From the NCBI RefSeq assembly GCF_001540865.1, contig NC_033621.1:15126213-15190212 (forward strand): a stretch of 64,000 bases of DNA, written 5' to 3'. Positions 26,201 through 38,200 of the stretch are shown in pieces; position 1 is the first letter of the stretch; each line of letters opens with the position of its first letter. Position numbers and translations under genes: made by a program. A model generated the notes under the pieces. It did not search any database. It had not been told where the DNA came from and was given only the letters and a program-made list of their open reading frames with translations. This DNA comes from Ananas comosus (taxonomy: Eukaryota; Streptophyta; Magnoliopsida; Poales; Bromeliaceae).

Positions 26201-29200
26201 ATTCTAACCTATTTTGCTACAAAACTTGCCTCTTAAGATCTAAATCGGATAGACGTTTCGCATTCGCTATATGTCATATGATCTAAGTCTTCGCTTGGAG
26301 TCTATTCCTGATTTTTCCCTACGATTACTCCTGAAGCGAAGGATCACCATGAATCAATGGAATGCTCTCTTCATGAACGGGACGGCGTGGATTACGGCGG
26401 TGAAAAGGCGGTTCGTGGATTCGGATCGTCGATGCTCTGGATTCGAGTGGGCGTCGTGGATTCGGGTGATTGAAGTTCGTGGATTCGAGTGGAGGCGTTA
26501 CGTGATTCGAACGTGAGCGGCGCTGGGAAACCCGGAGGGGGTTAGCGGAAGATTTCATAGGAGGTTAAGAGAGTGTGAGTTCGTGGAAAAACGTCGAGTA
26601 GTAATCACCTTGTATTTTTCTCTTATGCTGAATATTTTTTCGCGTGTCGGTCCGTTGGGTTTTTTCCAAGTTGAGTTTTCCACGAAATCTTGGCTTGTTG
26701 CTTATTTATTTTCCGCATTTTTTTCTATATGCAATCGGATTTGTGGTTTTTTGCCTTTCACGCATTCGACCCCCCTCTAGGGATAGATACAATCTAGATA
26801 GATTCTTGGGCTCCTCAAATTTTGCAATGTGGTAATCAAAGAGCTGGGATCTAGATATATATGTTTTCGAATTGGCCGAAAGCCGGTAACGTTATCGTCC
26901 ACCACTCTTCGATGGCACAATTATGGCCATATTTGGAAAGTTCGCGATGAGGAAGCTTTTCATAATTGGCAATCGATGAGCCGTGCTTTGGAAAGCTATT
27001 GATTGGTGAGGAGCCCTACCGAAGTTGTCAATAACGCTACCGTCCTAAACCACGGAACAAGTTGGACAAAGATGAAAACGAGTCATCTTCGTTTAACACG
27101 GCAAGGGCATAAACGCTTTAATTTAATCATTGATCTCAAACGGAGTTTACCGTGTTTCGCATGCGAAACGACAAAAGGAAATGTTGGGATACCTCTAATG
27201 CAAGACAGCTGTAAGGTCAAAAAATTGCTAAATGCTAAACAAAGCAGTTTGATTCTATTTCGTATGGCAATGGAAACGAGACTTTACCGAGTACTATACA
27301 CGTCTACAAGACGTTGTGAATACATGTGCTAACTTGGAGTAGAAAATCCGCAGATTCAAAGGTCTAATTAAAAGAGGTTTTCGAATCTCTCCGAGAACCT
27401 ATTCTCAGGGGCAAAGGTATGCCGCGATCCGAAACGGTTAAGCACGACGAAGAGTAAAGTCGAGAGAATTAGTAGGTGCTTTGCCAAACTTATGAGAATG
27501 ACTTTTCCTATAATCTAACTCTATCCAAAGTCTTCCTAAAAAGCACAGGGTGCGTTGAAATCGTACGACAAAGAGGAAGACGGAGACTTGCAATTCGATG
27601 GGAGTGTGAATCTCAAATTGGCCGACTTCGAACATGCACTTGCGCTTCTCACGAAAACGTTTGCCGGATTTTCGAAAGAAGAACAATTCGGACAAGGTAC
27701 ATATCTAAGGTCAAGAAACGATTTCTAGAATCTTCTAATCTAAGAGAAGAAACGGGCAAAGGGGCTGGGGGGGGGACTTCGAAAGAAAAAGAACGAATTT
27801 CGAAGGCGAAATCCGAATGCGTTCAAGTGCAAAGGATACGGTCACATCGCAACGGATTGCCCTCAAGAAATCATATAACTAAGATAGCGCTTTGCAAGCC
27901 AAGACGTGGGTGAGCAACTTCAAGTGATTCAGAGCTCTGAGTGGACGAGAAAAGAATTGGAAATCTTGCCTTATTTGCTGGACATTACCTTGACCTGTCG
28001 TCTTAATTGGTGTGTCTATCCTCATATGTAAGCTACTTATTTCAACAATTCTCTTTCATTCACATTATTCTTCGAGCAACAAATGCCGCGAAAGTGAGGA
28101 GGAATCAAACGGACGAACGATATAGCGGAAGGTACAATCAACTTTTATTGAATCAAAGAGATGGCTATTGAATAAGAGTTGAACGTCGTTTGTCTGGATT
28201 GATTGAGGAGGAAAACAACACGTAGAGCGATTTGAATAAGGTCTTGAGGAGGAGGGATTCTAAGCATTGAGAATATTTCGGACCTCAAAGAGTAAGTTAT
28301 ATGGAGCGGGAAATAACGATCAAATATATAAAGACAAGGTTGGATTTTGGGAGCAACAATTCAAGGATCGCACACTCTTATATTTCTGATTTTAGTGTAG
28401 ATGTTGATAGATGCTGCTTGCCGTAAATTTTATTCATTGCATTACATGTTTAAATTATTTCCTGAGCCGCTATTGATTGTTGGTTGTTTTAATTTTTTTT
28501 TTTTTGAGAAAAGGTGCTTTAGAATTGAAATTTTGAGAAAGGAGATGATTGAGATTCGATGATTTTGAGCGAAAGAATTTTTTCAAAGTTGTCTTCTAAA
28601 CGCTGTTTAACTATATTAATTATCGTTTTTTACTCCACTTTTTATTATTTTGACGATAATTGATATATATTTCTCTAACACATGATATCACAAAATTTTG
28701 AAATCAACTTTGATCTACTTTGGTGATTAATCCATCTCGGTTGTGAGTATTTTGAAGATGATGATGGATGATTCTCAAATTGACTAAAATTTCTGTCCAA
28801 AATTAATCTTCAATTGTGAGATTGTCTAATTTCAGGGGAGTGTGAATATTGTGGTGGTTAAAAATATGAAGAAAAGAAAAGATATCCGATGTTAAAAGAT
28901 GTGGAAAGAGTTACATCCAAAAGGAGTGTGAAAACTTACCACAGCATGTTAGGAAAAAGCTACCACCGCCGGTTGTCCATGGACAAGTGTGTGAAGCTAC
29001 CACATGGAATTTCATTGGAAAAAGCCAAAAAAGGTTGGAAAAATATAATATTTAGAATTTTCGGAGTAATACGGTGCTAGTTTGAAAAAAGATGCTAAAG
29101 AGCCACCCCTTCTGGTATCATTATTAGTTAAATCTCTATTATTGAAGGCTTACGACAAATTGGTGGTCAATTTTTTTGGTGTTTGTAAAAAATCAGTTGT

Positions 29201-32200
29201 CATTCAACTATACATCTTGATGATTTTAGAATCATTAGACTATTTTTTATAATGAAATTTTGATGGTGTTTATGGAGTTTTTGAAATCTGTATAATATTT
29301 TATTTTCATTATTAGTATTTTTGGAGTAAAGCGCTTAAGTATGATGAATTTAATTTAAATTTGATTGGGTATTGTTTAAAACATATTTTTCGGAATTTTT
29401 TTTCACTTTGGTCTCTGTACCGGTACAAGAACTCGTTCATAGACTCCGTGGTGTTCCGGTACAAGGTCTGCGGAACCCGGCGGCTTATATACGGGTTTAA
29501 ACGCTTTCGATCTCTCTCAGAATTTCATCTTTTTCGAAAAATTTTGTTCCTGAGAGCTCCAGCTACTCTTCTTCAACTGATATTGCACGTTCTCCCTTGG
29601 ATTTCGTAAATTTTTGCATCAATTTGTGAGTTTTATCCGCGTTTTGATATTTTTCAACTGTTTTTTGCCGGGGGATTAGGGTTTTGATCTCTGTTGGGGA
29701 ATCCGTTTTGGATGCAATTTTTGTCTATAATCAGTGTCTGTAGGCTATTTACTTGCTTATGTAGCAAACACTTGGAATACATCAAAACAAGTTATTTTTC
29801 GCTGATCTAAGTTTTATGCTTTATTGCCATGTGAATTCGGGATTTTTCAAAAAAGATTCGATTTTTTGCCTTGAAAATTTTTTGTATGAATTCGGTTGAA
29901 ATAGTCTTATATTTTGATTCTAGGGATATTTGAAATTTTATTGCTATTTTTTAGAATGTTCAAAAATTTGTTCATGTATGTATTTTTTTAGTGTGGTGTA
30001 GGAAGGCATTTTTGTTCGTATTTGGTGTTGCGGTGCTAATACGGCTGCGAGCGGAGCGCCAGGGTGGTGGGTAAGCACGGCCGTCGTGGGGCTTAACGAA
30101 GCCGCCACCGAACAACTGAAGAAGCGTCCGGGTCTGATTACGGATATCAGGCGAGCCCGAATAGAATCGAAGAACTATTGCTCGACGCTTGACAAGAGGC
30201 AAAGGAATAGTGTCCGTGGCAATCAGTCATCGGTCGGTGGTTTCTCGTACACGTGGAAGGGACGTACAAAACAAGCGCGGATTGTCCATCCAGCACCGGT
30301 GCAACGGGTTCGTTTGTGTCGAATCCGTGCATAGCTGACGCTTGTTGTGAATTCAATGATCTAATTACGTGGATGCTTCCTGATTGTTGGACGACTGAGC
30401 GCGCCACTATTAGAGCTGTTTGGCACGGGTCCCCGCGCCAAGGCCTCCCTTCTGTGTGGAACTCCATTCGGGCCGCTTTATATGCAATGGAAAGGTACTT
30501 GTTGAAGCGATGACACAGGGCCTCTTTATTTTATTTGAGACTATTGTGCGAGAGAGATTCCAGTTACCCCCTATGATATTGCAGAGATCTTTGGGAATGG
30601 TTCATGTGACACTACGCGTCGTTCTCTATAGCGTCAGGAGGATTTCAATCGTCAACCTCACATGATATCGATATTGGAGTATATAGCAAGGCTGCGCTGT
30701 TCACCATGACTCGCCATGCGTACATAGAATCCAAGGATTATTACTGTAGTACCATGTTATTCCTTGCGGTATGAGCTACAATGTTCAGCCAACCATTGGC
30801 ACGAAGAGGATTCAGTTCGGGAGATTTATATTGCTATATCTTTGTTGGTCATCCCGAGACAGGCTCATGAGTTGAAAGTCAAATTCATGTTCTTGATCCT
30901 GGCAATGAGGATAGCACAGTGATTCAGGCGTGACCATCGACGAAGGATCTACTTCATTCTCATGGGTTATAATTACAAGGATTTTCTTTTGTTCACAGCA
31001 AATCGGTGTGAGATACATCTTGGAAAGTACTGATGTGGCCTTGGCCTGTTGACTCAGTGGATTGGGCTAAGCTCCTGTTAGCACTCTCAGGTCATTCCAT
31101 CAGACAAGGGCGCCACCTTCCTGCAAGCATCTTAGCCCACCACCTCCAGCCAGAGCGCAGTTCTAGCTCTGCATCCTCCGGCCTCCATCCTCGAGGGAGT
31201 GTATGAATACCTTCCATCTAGTTCGGGGCGAGCGACCGAATTGGAATCAGTTAAGGGCACGGATTGCGTTAAAAATTTAAAAGAAACAATCGTGAACCAA
31301 ATATTGGAGGAAAAATTGAGTCATTGATCAAGAAGTCTGATTTAGTATCAAAGAGACTCGCACATACAAGAAGTCAGGCATCGAAGAAGTGAGTCAGGCA
31401 TCAAGAAGTTTCATAACAATCATGATACCATTACTGAATGACTCGACTACGCCGAAGCTCCCATCCAAAAGTTGGAGTTTCTTGATCGTCTGTATGTACC
31501 TGCAAAAACAATTCATTCCAAGATGATTCCCTAGACACTAAATTCTCCCTCCATACCTTCTCCCCCCTTGTGTTCATATCTTCCAAACCTTGCGTTTTTT
31601 GAATCCTGCATCAGCCTCTGCTTTAGTTCAATGCCTGTTCATCCAATGCTTCGCCTGTTCATCATATGCTCTCCGCACCTTCATTCCTCGCCTCTCTCTC
31701 TCTCTCTCTCGCTGCATTGTTCAGACTCAAAGCATTAGAGAGAGAAACATACTAGAAAGTATAAGAGTAGGTCTAGTCATAGTTAGGCCTAAAAAAAAGT
31801 AAAACATTTACTACAGAAAGATAAGCATCACGTCCAATCTTTAAAACATCGTCTCTAAACAGCAAAATGCAGTGAAGAGAGACTAAGCTCGACGATAGAG
31901 AAATCACTCGTGTCCCTGTCATCTATCCTATCAGATCATTTCCAACACCAAGGCTCCGAACCCCCGCCTCAGGAGCGATACACCAGCGGCTTGGAATGAG
32001 AGGATGTCGTGACGTGACCGCGCTGGATAACCAGAGCAGAAGATGGCATGGTAGGTTTCGCCAAATATCATCATGTCGACACCCGTTATCTTATCCCCGC
32101 AATCCATCTTTTGAATCTTAGATCTCACACTTCTTGGATGCGCTGACTTCAACTTTTCTCACCAATATTGTTCACCTTTTTTCGTTAATTTTCGCAAATC

Positions 32201-35200
32201 CTCCTTAACTGATTCCCAATGTCGTCGCTCCCCCCCCAACGTAGATGAATAGTATCAATAACTCCTCGGATGCGATTTTGGCGTGAGTGAGAGAGCTAGA
32301 AACTGCCTCTTCGGCTGGAGGTGGTGGGATAGATGCTTTCAGGGTCGGCCCGTTTGGTTCTGATGGAATGACCCTGAGAGTGCTAACGAGACTTAGCCGC
32401 CAAGTATGAGTCAATAGGCCAGATTAGGGTTTGATCTCTGTTCTAATCCGTTTTTGATGCAATTTTTTGCTATAGATCAGTGTCTTAGGCTATTACCTTG
32501 CTTGTAGAACACTTGAATAACATCAAAACAAGTTATTTTTCGCTGATCTAAGTTTTATGCTTTTATATGCATGTAATTTCGGGATTTTTCAAAAAGTTCG
32601 ATTTTTGCTGAAATTTTTTTGTATGAATTGGTTTGAAATAGTCTTAATATGCATTCTAGGGATATTTGAAATTTACTTGCTATTTTTTTTAGATGTTTCC
32701 AAAAATTTGTTCATGTATGGTATTTTTGGTGTAGGAAAATGGCATTTTTGCTCGTATTGGTGTTGACGGTGCTAATGGCTGCGAGACGGAGCCGCGGTGG
32801 TGGTAGAGGTCGTCGTGGGGCCTCTAAAAGGACACGAACAACTGAAGAAGCGTCCGGGTCTGATCCGGATTATCAGGCGAGCTCCCCGGAATAGACTGAA
32901 GAACCTATTGCTCGACTTGACAAGGGCAAAGGAATAGCTGGCGAATCATCTCATGGTGGTGGTTCTCGTACACGTGAGGGACGTACAAAACAAGCCGCGG
33001 ATGTCCCTCCAGCACGGCAAAGGTTGTTTGTGTCGAAGTCGTGCATAGCTGAACGCTTTGTGAACTTCAATGATCTAATTCGGGATGTTCCTGATTTTGG
33101 ACGACTGCTACAGCGCGCACCTATTGAGCCTGTTGGACGGGTCCCGGCCAAGGCTCCCTTCTGTGTGGAACTCATTCGGGAGTTCTATATGAATGGAAAG
33201 GTACTTGTTGAAGACGATGACACAGGCACTTTTATTTTTTGAGACTATTGTGCGAAAGAAGAGATTCCCAGTTACCCCCTATGATATTGGAGAGATATTG
33301 GGAATGCATGTGGACACTACAGGTCTTCTCTATACGTCAGGAGGATTCCAATCGTCAACTCACATGGATATCGTTATTGGAGCTATATGCAAGGCTGGTG
33401 TTCACATGACTCATGGTTACATAGAATCCAAGGATTTATTACCTGAGTACCACTTGTTATCCTTGGTCATGAGCTACAATGTTCAACCAACCATTGGCAC
33501 GAAGAGGATTCGTTGGGAGAGATTAGTATTGCTATATCTTTTTGGTCATCCCGAGCAGGCTCATGAGTTGAACATCAACATTCCATTTCTGATCTGGCAA
33601 AGGATGATACACGTGATTCAGGGTGCCACTCGACGGGATCTACTTCCATTCTCTGTTATGATTACAAGGATTCTTCAAGCAAATGGAGTAGATACATCTT
33701 GTGACAAGTATGATGTTGGCCTTGGGTCTGATTGACTCGTGACTTGAGCTAAGATTCTAGTTAGCACTTAGGTCATCCATAAGATCATGAATTGTCTGAT
33801 TTCTGGGTCCTATGTGACTCAGTGACATTGCGGTTAAGTCTTGTTAGCACGCTCAGGTCAATTCCACATTATATCATAGCGAGATGTTGGTTTTTGCCTT
33901 TCAACCCATTCACCCCCCTTTAGGTGATAGATTACAATCTGAGATTAGATCCTGGGCTCCTCACAATCTTTCATAACAATCATATACCATTACTTAATGA
34001 CTCGACACTCCAAGCTCCTATTCCAAAAAGTTTGGAGTTTTTGAAGTATTGATTTCCTGCAAAACAATTCATTCAAAGAATGGATTAGCACTAAATTCTT
34101 ATACCTTCTTCCCCTTGTTCATATTCTCCACCTTTGTTTTGAACTATCATCCTTTCTGCATTGTAGTTCAATGCCTGTTCATCCATAGGATTGCCCCCTG
34201 TTCATCCATGGCTTTCCCCCTTCATCTACGCTCTCCCCTTTTTGTCAAAAATGTGCAAATGTAAGCAGAATAGAGAGTAAAATACTAGAAAGTTTTATAA
34301 GAGTAGTTTAGTCATATTACAGGCTTAAAAACACAAAGTAAAAACATACACAGAACGGATAAGCAAGCATAATGCTAAAACATTGTCGCTATAACAGCAA
34401 ATGCAGTGAAAGAGAGAGACTGCAAGCTCGACGAAAAAATCACTCCGTGTTCTGCGTAATCATTCATCATATCTCCAAGCACCAGCTCACAGAACCCCAA
34501 GCCTTCGTGCGGAGCATCACCAGACGGTGCGGAATACGGCGATGTCAGCTGATAGATGACCGGCTGATACGATGCAGGAAGATGGAAGTGCTCACCAAAT
34601 ATCATTCATGTCGACAACATCTTTATCCATCATCTTTTGATAACTTAATTCAAACTTCATTGATGCCTGCAATAAACTTTTGGTCTCCTAATATTGTTCA
34701 ACCTTTTTGCGTTTAATTATTCGGCAAGATCCTCTTAAGTGATTCCAATGTCGTCGTCTCCCCGAACTAGACGAAGTATCATAACTCCCTCGGGATGAGA
34801 GCGGAAGGAGCCAGAGCTAGAAACTGCTCTCGGATGTGAGGTGGCTTGGGCTAGGTTTATGGAGGGCTGGCCCTTGGTCTGGATGGGTAATGACCTGAGA
34901 GTGCTAACAGACTTAGCCAGTCACTGAGTCAATAGATCCAAAAAAAAAAAAAAAAAATTGGCCAACATCATACTTGTCACAAGAGTGTATTACTCCATGT
35001 TGTTTGAAGAATCCTCTGATAATCATAACAGGAATGGAAAGTAGATACCGATCGGTGGCACGCGCTGAATCACGTGTATATCCTTTGCCAGGATCAAGAA
35101 ATGGAAATGTTGATATTTCAACCATGAGCCTGCTCGGGGATGACCAGAAGCATATAGCAATACTATATCTCTCCAACGAAATCCTCTTCGATGACAAGCC

Positions 35201-38200
35201 ACCGCACGTCACACCTCGCGCCCAGTGCCAGATGGATTGGTTGAACATTGTTAGTCATGACCAAGGATAACAGAGTGGTAGCTCAGATAATAAATCCTTC
35301 GGACTATCTATGTAACCCATGAAGTCATGGTGAACACCAGCCTTGCAATATAGCTCCAAAACGAATATCCAGTGATGTTGACGATTGGAATCTCCCTGAC
35401 GTAGAGAGAAGGACCACTGTTAGTTGTCCAATGCATTCCAAGATTCAGTCCAATATCTAGGGGGTAATGGGAATCTCTTTTTCGCACAATAGTCTCAAAA
35501 ATAAAAGTGCTTTACGACTGTGTCATGTGCTTCAGCAAGGTACCTTTCACATTCATATAGAACTCTTTCCGAACTGATTCTACACAGAAGGGGAGCGCCT
35601 TGGCCGCGACCCGTCCAACAGGACTCAATAGTGTGGCGCATTGTAGCAGTGGTCCAAAATTCAGGAACATCCCGAATCAAAATCATTGAAGTTCACAAAG
35701 CGTTCAGGCTATGCACGACTTTCGACACAAACAACCTTTTGCCGTGCTGGAGACATCCCGCGGCTTGTTTTGTAGTTCCCTCCGCTGTACGAGAACACCA
35801 CCATGAGATGATTCGCCAGTATTCCTTTGCCTTGTCAAAGTTGCAGGCAATCGTCTTCAAGTCTACTTCCGGGGAGCTCGCCTGATTTTATCGGATTCAG
35901 ACCCGGACGCTTCTTCAAGTTGTTCAGTGTCGCTTTATAGAGGCGCCCGACGACGACCTCTACCACCACCGCGGCTCCGTCTCCAGCCATTAGCACCGAT
36001 CACACCAATCACGAGCAAAACGCCATTTTCACTACACAAATAATTCACATACATGGAACAAATTTTGGAAACATCTAAAAAAATAGCAAGTTTAAATTTC
36101 AAAGATATCCCTAGAATGCATATTAAGCTATTTCAACCAATTCATGCAAAAAATTTCAGCAAAGAATCAACTTTTTGAAAAATGCCCGAAATTACATCGA
36201 TATATAAAAGCATAAAATTAGATGCAGCGAAAAATAACTGTTTTGATGTTATTCAAGGTGTTACTATCAAGCAAGTTTAATGCCTTAAGACACTTGATCT
36301 ATGGCAAAAAATTGCATCAAAAACGGATTAAACAGAGATCAACCCTAATCCGCCAAAATAGTTGAAATATCAAAACCGGGATAAAACTCACAAATTTGAT
36401 GCCTTAAAAACTTAACAATCCAGGCGGGGGGGAGAATAGTGCAATCGGTTAATTGAAGAAGAAGGTAAGCTGGAGCTCTCAGGAACAAAAATTTTCGAAA
36501 AAGATGGAAATTTGCAGGAGAGATCGAAGCGTCTGATACCGCTATATAAGCCGCTCGGCGAGACCTTGCTACGGAACACGGGATTCTCATGTACCGGTAC
36601 AAGGATCAAAATGTGAAATTTTTTTTTTCACCGAACAAATATGCTTTTAAAACCTATCAAATTTAATGAATTAAATTTAATAATTAAGGCGTTTTACTCG
36701 ACAAAAAAATACTATAATGAAAATAAAATATTATAAGATTTGCACTCAATAACACATCAAAATTTCTTATAAAAAAGTAGTCTATGATTCAAAGATTCAT
36801 CAAGGATGTAAGTTTGATCGAAAAATTGATTTTTAGAAATTTCAAACAAAAATTGACACCCATTTGATGTAACAATGTTCAAAATAGAGATTTAATAATA
36901 TGTACCAGGGGTGGCTCGTGAGCATCCTTTTTCAACATAGTACCTTATACCGAAATGTCTTAAGAATCATTTATATTTTTTCCAACCTTTTTTGGCTTTT
37001 CAATTAAATTCCAGTTATGTTGTGCTTCACCACACTTGTCGCCGACGCACCGTGACGGTGGTAGCTTTCTACATGGTTGTGGTCAGTTTTCACACTCTTT
37101 TGGATGCTAACTCTTTCCGAATCTTTTGAAAATAGGAGTATCCTTTGTTCTTTTATTTTATTTTAACACAATTTCACACTCCCTTATATAATTAGACGAA
37201 TCTCACAATTCGAAGATTAATTTTGACGAATTATTAGTCAATTTGAGAATATCCATCCATATAATTCAACACTCACACCGACGATGGATATAATCACCAA
37301 AAGTATCAAAGTTGAAATTTCAAATTGAATGAATATATTGTATTAACGCAATCATATACTTAAAGATATCGCAAAATAATAAGAAAGGGATGAGTAAGTT
37401 AAAATGATATTCTTATAGTAACACCCGTTTAAACAACTTTGTAAAAATTTCTTCCTCAAAAGTGCATGAATTCAATCATCCTCCTTTCTCAAAAATTTTT
37501 GCAATTCCTAAGTCACCTTTTTTCAAAAAAAAAAAATTTAAGACATACAAAATCATCAACACGCCGTACGAAATCATATTAACATGTAACTGCAATGAAA
37601 TAAAAATATGCACAAGCATCTATCAAGCATTACACTAAAAATCAGAAATGACTTAAGACATTATTGCGTTGGATTTCTTTTTTTTTCCTTATTATGGGCA
37701 ATTTCTTTTAATGTGTCCTTTTTGCCACAGTTTTGAACACACCTTTTTCTTCGAAGTTGTATGAGCTTTAAAGATTGGATTTGAATCCTCTCTAACGTAT
37801 GTCCGTTCATATCACGAGTCCAAGCTTGCTTCGTTTGACCCAATCCGAGCATGGATCTAGTTATTGATACGGTCAGAAAATCGGTGAATGTCAGATTGAA
37901 AGTGACGACAAGTGTTGACTGTCAATGACTTGTTGGATGTGGCGATTTCCTTGAATTTGCGCTCCAAGAAATCCCAACCTTGTTTTTATATGATTTGATC
38001 GTTAATTCCGCTTCATTAAGCTTCCTTGCGAGGTCTTCGAAAATATTCTATCAAGCTTTGAATCCTTTCCTGCTCAAGAGCCTTATTCAAAAGTCTTTGC
38101 GTTGTTGTTTCTCCTTCAAGATCCAAAAACGACGGTCTCAACTCTTATTCAATTTAAGCCATCTTCTTAGATCCAATGAAAAAGTTAGATTGTTGTTTCC

